Below are positions 48,816-56,470 of a stretch of 64,000 nt of DNA, one piece after another. Location of the stretch: the NCBI GenBank assembly GCA_936908745.1, contig CAKZFX010000016.1, forward strand, positions 62,001 to 126,000, read 5' to 3'. Each line of letters starts with the position of its first letter. Positions within the stretch are counted from its first letter, which is position 1. Both the position numbers and the translations under genes were made by a program. The notes under the pieces are model-generated. The model saw only the letters and a program-made list of their open reading frames with translations, had not been told where the DNA came from and did not search any database. This stretch comes from an uncultured Chitinophagaceae bacterium (GTDB lineage Bacteria; Bacteroidota; Bacteroidia; Chitinophagales; Chitinophagaceae).

Positions 48816-49787
48816 TTATTTCCAAGCCAACGCACTTGCGCCGAGGATAGCGGCGTCCGACTCTTTCAGGTGGCTCACCAAAATCTTCACCTTGTTTTGG
48901 AAAACTTTGATCAGGTTTTCTTCCATATGTGTTCTTGTAGGCTTTAATATGAGATCGCCGGCTTTTGTCAGGCCGCCAAAAAGTACAATGGCCTCAGGGC
49001 TCGAAAACATAACGGCGTTGGCCAATGCCAATCCTAAAATGCGGCCGGTGTATTCAAAAATTTCATGTGCGAGTTTATCACCGGCGATAGCCGCTTCATA
49101 CACTGCTTTTGAATTCATCTCTTCTTTTGGCACTTTGCGCAGCAAGCTGTCTTCGTCGGTGGCCGCTAATAATTCCAATGCAGTATTGGTGACACCCGTA
49201 GCTGATGCATAGCTTTCCAGTGACCCTTTCTTACCAGTGCCGGGATGGAAACGCCCGTCAGGAATAACGATAGTATGACCCAATTCACCTGCAAAACCAT
49301 CATGTCCATAAATCAGTTGACCATTGGCAACGATGCCACTACCAACACCTGTGCCCAGGGTGATCATGATAAAATCCTTCATGCCTTTGGCCGCGCCATA
49401 CATCATTTCACCAATAGCCGCCGCATTGGCATCATTGGTAAGCGTAACAGGCAAACCAAACTTTGATTCAGCCAACTCAGCCAATGGAATAATGCCTTTC
49501 CACGGAAGGTTAGGCGCATACTCAATAGTACCGGTGTAGAAATTACCGTTTGGCGCACCCATACCGATACCCTTGATCTTGCCCGGGCCACCCGCTTTAT
49601 TTATTAATACGGTCAGCTCCTGGTGCAGCTCATCAATAAAGCTGTCAACTGTTGCATGTTTTTTAGTCGATATTTCACCGGAGAATAGAACATTGCCATG
49701 AGAATCTACGATACCGTACTTAGTGCCGGTGCCGCCGATATCAATACCTATTACCAACTGGTCCAATGTGCGGGAAGATTTAGCCAT
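48816..49787 (-). CDS. ROK-family sugar kinase (probable glucokinase) lacking the zinc cysteines
   Basis: The 323-residue protein has the ATP-binding IGIDIGGTGTKYG, the NDANAAAIGE catalytic-aspartate segment, and the ROK ELGH motif (168-171). The usual CxCGxxGC zinc motif reads PGTGKKGS, with Pro182, Thr184 and Ser189 in place of the three cysteines; His171 is kept. Most ROK sugar kinases need the zinc, so either the fold is stabilised another way or the specificity differs. It lies downstream of a sugar MFS carrier, separated by a terminator, and next to the glg genes, so a glucokinase role is likely. Confidence 0.88.
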   Translation of the reverse strand: MAKSSRTLDQLVIGIDIGGTGTKYGIVDSHGNVLFSGEISTKKHATVDSFIDELHQELTVLINKAGGPGKIKGIGMGAPNGNFYTGTIEYAPNLPWKGIIPLAELAESKFGLPVTLTNDANAAAIGEMMYGAAKGMKDFIMITLGTGVGSGIVANGQLIYGHDGFAGELGHTIVIPDGRFHPGTGKKGSLESYASATGVTNTALELLAATDEDSLLRKVPKEEMNSKAVYEAAIAGDKLAHEIFEYTGRILGLALANAVMFSSPEAIVLFGGLTKAGDLILKPTRTHMEENLIKVFQNKVKILVSHLKESDAAILGASALAWK

Positions 49788-49798
49788 CGTTATGGGTT

Positions 49799-49826
49799 TA
49801 AAAAAAGTCCCGCCTCCGGGCGGGAC
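49799..49826 (-). terminator. Intercistronic terminator between the MFS carrier and the ROK kinase
   Basis: GTCCCGCC (49807-49814) pairs perfectly with GGCGGGAC (49819-49826), loop TCCG, followed on the minus strand by six Ts (complement of 49801-49806). It lies between the MFS stop and the kinase start, so it may lower kinase expression relative to the carrier. Confidence 0.85.
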
Positions 49827-49852
49827 GATAAATGTACGAATGAATGATTTAA

Positions 49853-51754
49853 TTAGTGACCACCGGCGCTGATTTCAGCATCGTAGTCAATACCTTGTTT
49901 GCGCAGGATACCTTGTACCAGGAAAGCAAACAAAGCCAGGTATGCAAAACAAACCGCCGCTACGATATACGATTGGTGAATACCAATAATATCAGCCAGT
50001 TTACCTTGTATCGGCGGAATAATACCACCACCCAGGATCATCATGATCAGGAAGGCAGAACCTTGTGATTCATACTTGCCCAAACCGGCAATTGACAAAC
50101 TGAAAATGGAAGGCCACATGATGGAGCAACAAAGACCTGCGCTCAGGAAAGCATAGATAGCTACTGTGCCGCTTGTAAACAAACCGATGATCATACCTAT
50201 CACGCCCAGCAAACTAAACAATTTCAATGTAAGAGCCGGTTTGTTTTTGCTTAAGAAGAAAGCAGCGATCAGTACAAGCACGCATATTATATAATAGAAG
50301 AGAGATTCTACTTTATAATTCGATAAATAAATAATCAGGATAAGAATACCGAAAGCAACGATCGGAACAACTACCTGCAACAACTGTTTGGTTGATTTCC
50401 TGAAATCAAAAGCACCTACAGCACCTGTCCAGCGACCGATCATCAGGCTGCCCCAATACATCATAATATAAGGTGTGGCTTCAGAAGCCGATAAGGAACC
50501 AAATTCTTTTTGCTTCAGCAATTCACCGAGGTTGCTACCTACGGCTACTTCCACGCCCACATAGGTAAAGATGCCAAGCATACCCAATACCAGCTGAGGG
50601 TATCGCATAGCGCCCCAGCCTTCCGGTTTCTTTCTTGCACTAAGGTTAGAGAAAAGCAGACCGATCACCACCACGGCCATTGTTCCCAACAACCAACGGA
50701 GGCGATACATTTCCAGCGGGTGTTTTAATGCATTGATTTCAGCATTTTGGGATGTAATGCTTGCCCTTGCAGTTTTAGCTTCTGCTAAGGCTGCCATAAC
50801 AGTGCTGTTACCGGCATATTGAGCTGCTAAAGAGTCCATTCTTTTATCAACAACTACTGAATCTTTTCCCAAAAAACCTTTTGTGAAACTGGTATCAGCA
50901 GGATTGACAGGAAGAGAAACTTTTAAAAGAGAATCAGTCGCTTTATTTTGGTCTTTAATGTTTTTCTCAAGGGCAACAATCTGTTTCGCTTCTTTGGTGT
51001 TGTAGCTGGAGAAAACAGGGATAAATAAAACAATTAATAAAGCAGACATGATGATCAATGAGCCTAATGCCTTATTTGCTTTTTCGGTCTTTTCGTCAAT
51101 AAAACCAGGAGGTACTTTTTTAGAAAAATTGAAAAGAGCCGCAGCGCCAATGAACAACGCACCTACACCGACATAGAGCACAATCACTTTTGAAAGACTT
51201 AAAGAAGCGATCTGTTCATCGGTAATAGCCGCTGTAGTACCAAACAGGGCCAGTGCCACCACTAATGGCCCGATGGATGTACCAAATGAGTTAACGGCAC
51301 CACCCAAGGTTACCCTTGCTGTACCTGTGGCAGGGTCGCCCAAAGTAATGGCAAATGGCTGTGCGGCGGTTTGCTGCAGTGAAAAGCCCAATGCCACGAT
51401 AAACAAGCCGATCAGCATACCGGCAAAGCTGTTGCCATTAACTGCCAGTATCATGGCAGCGGCACCCAGCGCTGAGAACAAAAGCCCATACACAATACTT
51501 TTCTTATAACCCCATTTGCCCACGAGGTCTTTTCCTCCCATCGTGCCGAAAATAAATAACAGGAGTGCACCTACATAATACGCAGTATAAAAGGCAAAAT
51601 CAATCAACTGGCTCTGAAACTGGTCAAGGTTGAAATAGTGTTTGCAAAAAGGAATAAAGACGCTGTTGCCCGCCGCGATAAATCCCCAGAAGAAGAAAAC
51701 GGTAACAAGCGTTCCCAATGCACCATAATTGGTGGGTTGTTTGGACTGTGTCAT
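49853..51754 (-). CDS. MFS sugar transporter (FucP/GluP type) with a periplasmic-type insert
   Basis: The 633-residue protein belongs to the fucose/glucose-galactose:H+ symporter group of the major facilitator superfamily (FFFWGFIAAGNSVFIPFCK, ALGFSLQQTAAQPFAITLGD, GWGYKKSIVYGLL-like loops). It is much longer than the usual 400-440 residues, because a soluble stretch of about 100 residues (about 250-350, with KNIKDQNKATDSLLKVS and AEAKTARASITSQNAEI) sits between two membrane segments near the middle of the protein. The insert is partly helical. It probably imports glucose or a similar sugar for the adjacent ROK kinase. Confidence 0.88.
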   Translation of the reverse strand: MTQSKQPTNYGALGTLVTVFFFWGFIAAGNSVFIPFCKHYFNLDQFQSQLIDFAFYTAYYVGALLLFIFGTMGGKDLVGKWGYKKSIVYGLLFSALGAAAMILAVNGNSFAGMLIGLFIVALGFSLQQTAAQPFAITLGDPATGTARVTLGGAVNSFGTSIGPLVVALALFGTTAAITDEQIASLSLSKVIVLYVGVGALFIGAAALFNFSKKVPPGFIDEKTEKANKALGSLIIMSALLIVLFIPVFSSYNTKEAKQIVALEKNIKDQNKATDSLLKVSLPVNPADTSFTKGFLGKDSVVVDKRMDSLAAQYAGNSTVMAALAEAKTARASITSQNAEINALKHPLEMYRLRWLLGTMAVVVIGLLFSNLSARKKPEGWGAMRYPQLVLGMLGIFTYVGVEVAVGSNLGELLKQKEFGSLSASEATPYIMMYWGSLMIGRWTGAVGAFDFRKSTKQLLQVVVPIVAFGILILIIYLSNYKVESLFYYIICVLVLIAAFFLSKNKPALTLKLFSLLGVIGMIIGLFTSGTVAIYAFLSAGLCCSIMWPSIFSLSIAGLGKYESQGSAFLIMMILGGGIIPPIQGKLADIIGIHQSYIVAAVCFAYLALFAFLVQGILRKQGIDYDAEISAGGH

Positions 51755-51972
51755 AGCAATCTCGTTGTTTTAAAGAGTGCTGAAAATATAACAAAAATCA
51801 ATGCAAGTCATAAAGCATTACTTCTTTGTTAACAGCTTGTCTAAAAAAAGTAACGAATGCTTTAGGGGTAACACCCAAACAGTCCGTTGCGATTAAATAA
51901 TTGTGCTGACAGTTGATGGCAATCGGAAAAAACACCTTAATTTCAAATCATATCCTTCATTAATCTCTTTTC

Positions 51973-53394
51973 ATGGAAATAGTTCACGTAGCGGCTGAAT
52001 GTTACCCTGTGGCAAAAGCCGGCGGATTGGGTGATGTGGTTGGGGCGCTTCCTAAATACCAGGCGGGTTTGGGGCATGTGGCAAAAGTCGTCATGCCAAT
52101 GTATCGCACTAAATTCCTATATAGCAACGATTGGGAACTGGTGCATGAAGGCGGACAACAACTCGGTTCTCATTTCTTTCATTACAGTGTAATCAAGGAA
52201 AAGACAAACAAACTCGGTTTTGATCTTTACCTCGTTGATATTAATGGCCTGCTCGACAGGGAAAAAATATACGGTTATGATGACGATACAGAACGTTTCG
52301 TTTCTTTCCAGGTGGCTGTTTGCGATTGGTTGAGCAAATGGCAGCACCAGCCCGATGTGATCCATTGTCACGATCATCATACGGGGCTGATCCCTTTTAT
52401 GATGAAATACTGCTATGCTTTTAACCAGAAACTGGCAGGTATTCCGTCTGTATTCACCATTCACAATGCACAATACCAGGGCTGGATGAGTTGGGATAAA
52501 TACTACTATCTCCCGGCCTATAATGCACATTACTGGGGTTTGCTGGATTGGAACCGGATGATAAATCCATTAGCGGCCGCTGTGAAATGCGCATGGAAAG
52601 TAACAACCGTTAGTAATAGTTATTTGGAAGAAATGCGTCAGACAGCCAATGGGCTTGAACACCTCTTTGAATATGAAAGAGGAAAAAGCAGTGGCATTCT
52701 GAATGGGATTGATACACAGGTTTGGGACCCCCAGACAGATAGTATGATCGTAAAAAACTACGATAAAGAACTGGTGGAAAAAGGGAAGCGAAAAAACAAA
52801 AAAGAACTCGCCGGCCAGTTTGGGCTCGATCCTGATAAACCGTTGATCACGTTTATCGGGCGGTTAGTGGGAGAGAAGGCTGCCGATCTTTTGCCCGATG
52901 CTATCAGTCAATCTATTTACCAGCATCATGGCAATGCCAACTTTTTGGTGTTAGGTTCGGGTGATCCTGAACTCGAAGACAGGCTTGACCAGATGAAGCA
53001 CCAGTTCAAAGGTTATTACAACTCTGTTATCGGTTATAATGAGCAACTCAGTCACCAGTTATATGCAGGCTCCGACTTTTTATTGATGCCAAGCCGTGTA
53101 GAGCCTTGCGGATTGAACCAGATGTATGCGCTGCGTTATGGAACGGTGCCGATGGTGCGGAATGTAGGTGGCCTGAAAGACACGATCACTGATATGGGCG
53201 ATTGGCAAGGCTTTGGCATACGGTTTAATGATGCCAATGTTTGGGACATTACCTACTCTGTTGGAAGAGCAATTGACCTTTATAATAACAAACCCGACCT
53301 GTACGCATGGATGCGCAGTCATATGATGACGATCGACCATTCATGGGATGGGTCAGCACAACAATACATTGATCTTTACCAGTCGTTGAAATAA
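51973..53394 (+). CDS. glgA: Glycogen synthase
   Basis: GT5-type glucosyltransferase that adds glucose from ADP-glucose to the growing alpha-1,4 chain. The 473-residue protein begins MEIVHVAAECYPVAKAGGLGDV, with the KxGGL sugar-nucleotide loop, and has FTIHNAQYQG, TVSNSYLEEM, ITFIGRLVGEK and MPSRVEPCGLNQMYALRYGT, with the catalytic glutamate region. It precedes glgC by 12 bases, so the two form an operon. The promoter region 51755-51972 has no clear consensus. Confidence 0.95.
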   Translation: MEIVHVAAECYPVAKAGGLGDVVGALPKYQAGLGHVAKVVMPMYRTKFLYSNDWELVHEGGQQLGSHFFHYSVIKEKTNKLGFDLYLVDINGLLDREKIYGYDDDTERFVSFQVAVCDWLSKWQHQPDVIHCHDHHTGLIPFMMKYCYAFNQKLAGIPSVFTIHNAQYQGWMSWDKYYYLPAYNAHYWGLLDWNRMINPLAAAVKCAWKVTTVSNSYLEEMRQTANGLEHLFEYERGKSSGILNGIDTQVWDPQTDSMIVKNYDKELVEKGKRKNKKELAGQFGLDPDKPLITFIGRLVGEKAADLLPDAISQSIYQHHGNANFLVLGSGDPELEDRLDQMKHQFKGYYNSVIGYNEQLSHQLYAGSDFLLMPSRVEPCGLNQMYALRYGTVPMVRNVGGLKDTITDMGDWQGFGIRFNDANVWDITYSVGRAIDLYNNKPDLYAWMRSHMMTIDHSWDGSAQQYIDLYQSLK

Positions 53395-53406
53395 AAAACT
53401 ATTGCC

Positions 53407-54699
53407 ATGGCTATACGAACCATTACTCATTCAAGAGAAATTCTATCGGTTATTCTGGGCGGCGGCGCCGGTTCACGGTTATACCCGTTGACAGCAAGCC
53501 GTTCCAAACCTGCTGTGCCGATTGCCGGTAAATACCGGCTGGTGGACATTCCTATTTCCAATTGCCTCAACAATGGCATTGGCCGGATGTTCGTCCTGAC
53601 GCAATACAACTCGGCGTCGCTGAACAGGCATATTAAGAACACCTATCACTTCAGCGCATTCAGTAAAGCCTTTGTTGATATCCTGGCGGCAGAGCAAACG
53701 CCTGATAACCCCGCCTGGTACCAGGGTACAGCCGATGCGGTTCGCCAGGGCCTTCGTCATATTGAACCGTTTGACAGCGACTATGTGTTGATCCTTTCCG
53801 GCGACCAGTTGTACCAAATGGACTTTGCCGAGATGCTCGATAATCATAAAGAACTGGGTGCTGATATCACTGTTGCAACAATTCCTGTGGTCCAAAGAGA
53901 AGCTCCTGAATTTGGTATCCTGAAATCTGACAAAGGACTCATCACTTCTTTTATAGAAAAGCCAAAAAAAGAACTGCTGGATGATTGGGTCAGCGATACA
54001 GGTGAAGAAATGAAGGATGCAGGAAGAATTTACCTTGCTTCGATGGGTATCTATATCTTCAACCGTAACCTGTTGTTTGATATGTTGCAATCTGAATTTA
54101 AAGATGCAACTGACTTTGGTAAAGAAATCATCCCGCAATCAATAGAGAAATACAAAGTGGCCAGCTATCAATACAGCGGCTACTGGACAGATATTGGTAA
54201 CATTTATTCTTTCTTTGAAGCCAACCTTGATCTGACCAAAGATGTGCCTGACTTCAATATGTTTGACAACGAAAGAACGATTTACACCCGTTCACGTATG
54301 CTGCCACCGGCCAAGATCAGCGGCACTACATTGGAAAAAACAATCGTGGCCGAAGGTTCAATTATCAACGCATCAAGACTGGAGCATTCTGTAGTTGGTA
54401 TTCGTTCCCGTGTAGGACATGGCACCACCATCGTCAGCACTTACATGATGGGAAGCGACTACTATGAAACCATCGCCGATATTGCCAAAGTGCATGAAAA
54501 AGGCATCCCGCTTTTAGGCGTGGGTGACAGGTGTTATATTAAAAATGCAATACTGGATAAAAACGTCCGCATTGGAAATGATGTCCGTATCAATGGAGGC
54601 CCGCATTTGGAAAATGTGGATCATGCCTTATACGTGGTGAAAGATGGTATTGTGGTGGTGAAGAAAGGAGCGATCATTCCGAATGGATATGTTATTTGA
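53407..54699 (+). CDS. glgC: Glucose-1-phosphate adenylyltransferase
   Basis: Makes ADP-glucose from glucose 1-phosphate and ATP, the regulated step of glycogen synthesis. The 430-residue protein has SVILGGGAGSRLYPLTASRSKPAVP (activated-nucleotide site), WYQGTADAVRQ, the sugar site FIEKPK, and the C-terminal left-handed beta-helix with hexapeptide repeats. It follows glgA closely. Its stop TGA (54697-54699) runs into the site D heptad array; a strong terminator lies at 54783-54814. Confidence 0.96.
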   Translation: MAIRTITHSREILSVILGGGAGSRLYPLTASRSKPAVPIAGKYRLVDIPISNCLNNGIGRMFVLTQYNSASLNRHIKNTYHFSAFSKAFVDILAAEQTPDNPAWYQGTADAVRQGLRHIEPFDSDYVLILSGDQLYQMDFAEMLDNHKELGADITVATIPVVQREAPEFGILKSDKGLITSFIEKPKKELLDDWVSDTGEEMKDAGRIYLASMGIYIFNRNLLFDMLQSEFKDATDFGKEIIPQSIEKYKVASYQYSGYWTDIGNIYSFFEANLDLTKDVPDFNMFDNERTIYTRSRMLPPAKISGTTLEKTIVAEGSIINASRLEHSVVGIRSRVGHGTTIVSTYMMGSDYYETIADIAKVHEKGIPLLGVGDRCYIKNAILDKNVRIGNDVRINGGPHLENVDHALYVVKDGIVVVKKGAIIPNGYVI

Positions 54700-54733
54700 G
54701 CCGGGAGTCTTTAGTCAAGAGCCGATAGTCATA
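54699..54733. repeat. Heptanucleotide array AGTCNNN/AGCCNNN x5 (site D)
   Basis: AGCCGGG, AGTCTTT, AGTCAAG, AGCCGAT, AGTCATA in 7-base register, starting with the last A of the glgC TGA stop. AGCCGAT (54720-54726) is mirrored by ATCGGCT at 54733-54739, forming a small hairpin. Confidence 0.8.
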
Positions 54734-54782
54734 TCGGCTAAAGATTCGTCAGGGAAGTTATAATAATAGAATAGCTGCAATA

Positions 54783-54814
54783 AAAAAGTCTCTCCATAAC
54801 CGGAGAGACTTTTT
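54783..54814 (+). terminator. Intrinsic terminator of the glgAC operon
   Basis: AAAAAGTCTCTCC (54783-54795) pairs perfectly with GGAGAGACTTTTT (54802-54814). The remaining 54815-55026 shows no other feature. Confidence 0.92.
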
Positions 54815-55026
54815 AGTTGGGTCAATAATTATTGCCATAAAATAAAATACACACGTTCATCATACAGCAAGCAGCATCATATTTAAAGCAAGATTATTCA
54901 TTCTTCAGGTAAGTTGAGCAAACGTTTGCCCAGGTGAAGTCCTTGCAGGGAAGATATATGCCTTGTATTTACAAATACAGCTGCGCATATATTTACGCAT
55001 TATTTAATCTTTAAACCACGTACTTT

Positions 55027-55632
55027 ATGAAAAGAACGATGTTAAGTTTTGTTCTACTCTCTCTTATCTCTTTGACGGCGGCAGCCCAGGATGAAGACCT
55101 GAAGCCATTTAAAGTAGATGTTAGCCTGGGTTATGCAATTCCCGGTGGATCGGGTGCCAAAGGCGGTGTGATCTTCGCTGTTGAACCAAAATATGCCATC
55201 ATGCCAAACCTGGCGTTGGGTTTACGTTTGGAAACAGCTGTTGTTGCACGTTTTAATGGTTACACTTCAAGTGGCGAAGAAGTGGATGCGGATGTAAAAG
55301 CATCAGGTTCTTATTTGGCCACAGGTGATTATTACTTCAAAAACAATTATTCCTTTCGTCCGTTTGCCGGGGCTGGCGTAGGTCTTTTCAAGTTAGCCAG
55401 CGCTACTATCAACTCAAACGGTAGTGAAGGTTCAGGTACAAGCTCGAAATTTGGCGGCATGATGAGAGCAGGTGTTGAAGCAGGTCACTTTCGTTTTGGT
55501 ATCGAATATAATTTCGTCCCCAGTAGTACGCTGGATGGTTACGATTCTAACGGCGATGCAGCTAAAGTAAAATCAAAGAATAGCTACCTCGGTATTAAAA
55601 TAGGCGTAGTATTAGGTGGCGGTCCAAGATAA
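55027..55632 (+). CDS. Outer-membrane beta-barrel protein
   Basis: The 201-residue protein has a signal peptide (MKRTMLSFVLLSLISLTAAA) and a glycine/aromatic beta-rich body (KYAIMPNLALGLRLETA, FRPFAGAGVGLFKL, GHFRFGIEYNFVP), the pattern of eight-stranded outer-membrane barrels (OMP_b-brl). Function unknown. It stands alone with its own terminator. Confidence 0.85.
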   Translation: MKRTMLSFVLLSLISLTAAAQDEDLKPFKVDVSLGYAIPGGSGAKGGVIFAVEPKYAIMPNLALGLRLETAVVARFNGYTSSGEEVDADVKASGSYLATGDYYFKNNYSFRPFAGAGVGLFKLASATINSNGSEGSGTSSKFGGMMRAGVEAGHFRFGIEYNFVPSSTLDGYDSNGDAAKVKSKNSYLGIKIGVVLGGGPR

Positions 55633-55652
55633 TTTGCCAGTTTTAAAATAGT

Positions 55653-55683
55653 AAGGGGTTGTCGTTGGACAACCCCTTTTTTG
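55653..55683 (+). terminator. Intrinsic terminator after the beta-barrel gene
   Basis: AAGGGGTTGTC (55653-55663) pairs perfectly with GACAACCCCTT (55668-55678), loop GTTG, followed by Ts. Confidence 0.92.
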
Positions 55684-55713
55684 TAACCGGGAAATGTTTT
55701 TCTCACTGAAACT

Positions 55714-56451
55714 TTACAAGAATAAATTCCAGACGCTCTGCTGTCCCCAGCTTCCCCAATCCTTAGTCACTTTTTCTACGTTGGCCTGCAACTCTTTTGC
55801 TTTCTTCTTTTTGCCTTTTTGGGGTGCTGCTACGATATTGGTATTAACACCGGCTACCTGCAATTTGGTAGCTATCCAGCTAGTGTACATACGTGGGATC
55901 GTTACACCGAGTATCATGCCGGGCAATCCATGCAATCCCATCGGGCCGCCGGGAATAGTTATTTCATCGGTATAAAAAGCGAATACATATACACTGTCGA
56001 AAATAATACCGGTAGCTTTCCGGCAATTGAAGCCTGCAATAATCCTTGTTTCGTTAGGCGACAACTTCCAGTCAATTTTCATCAGCGAATCGCTCAGGAT
56101 ATAATTATCGTCGAATACAAACTTCTGGTTGGTAAAATTGCCGGCTGCATAATCGCTGTACCAGATGTTATCATCCTCGTAGCTGTTGCTGGGATTTTGC
56201 CAGGGGAGCTTGCTTTTTTCATCCCTGCGGTCAAACTTATAAAAAGCTTTATCATTGGTAAATGTGTACTTAAAATACGAAGTGGAAAACTGGGGGATCT
56301 TATCCTTAAACATCTCGCCCCAGATACCATCACCAAATGACTTATGATTATTTCGTTTTACTTCAAACTCGATCATGCCTGTGCTGACAAACTGTTGCGC
56401 ATGGGCAAGGCTGCTTACAGCGATGGCTATTATTAAGAATATCTTTTTCAT
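55714..56451 (-). CDS. GLPGLI family protein
   Basis: The 245-residue secreted protein has a signal peptide (MKKIFLIIAIAVSSLAHA) and the family motif GLHGLPGMILGV, here GLPGM. GLPGLI proteins are restricted mostly to Bacteroidota and usually sit beside a large outer-membrane receptor, as here (19 bases downstream of the barrel gene at 56471). Their function is unknown; a partner role for the receptor is likely. The start is the ATG at 56451, giving the clean signal peptide. Confidence 0.92.
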   Translation of the reverse strand: MKKIFLIIAIAVSSLAHAQQFVSTGMIEFEVKRNNHKSFGDGIWGEMFKDKIPQFSTSYFKYTFTNDKAFYKFDRRDEKSKLPWQNPSNSYEDDNIWYSDYAAGNFTNQKFVFDDNYILSDSLMKIDWKLSPNETRIIAGFNCRKATGIIFDSVYVFAFYTDEITIPGGPMGLHGLPGMILGVTIPRMYTSWIATKLQVAGVNTNIVAAPQKGKKKKAKELQANVEKVTKDWGSWGQQSVWNLFL

Positions 56452-56470
56452 AATTAATTGCATTTAATGG

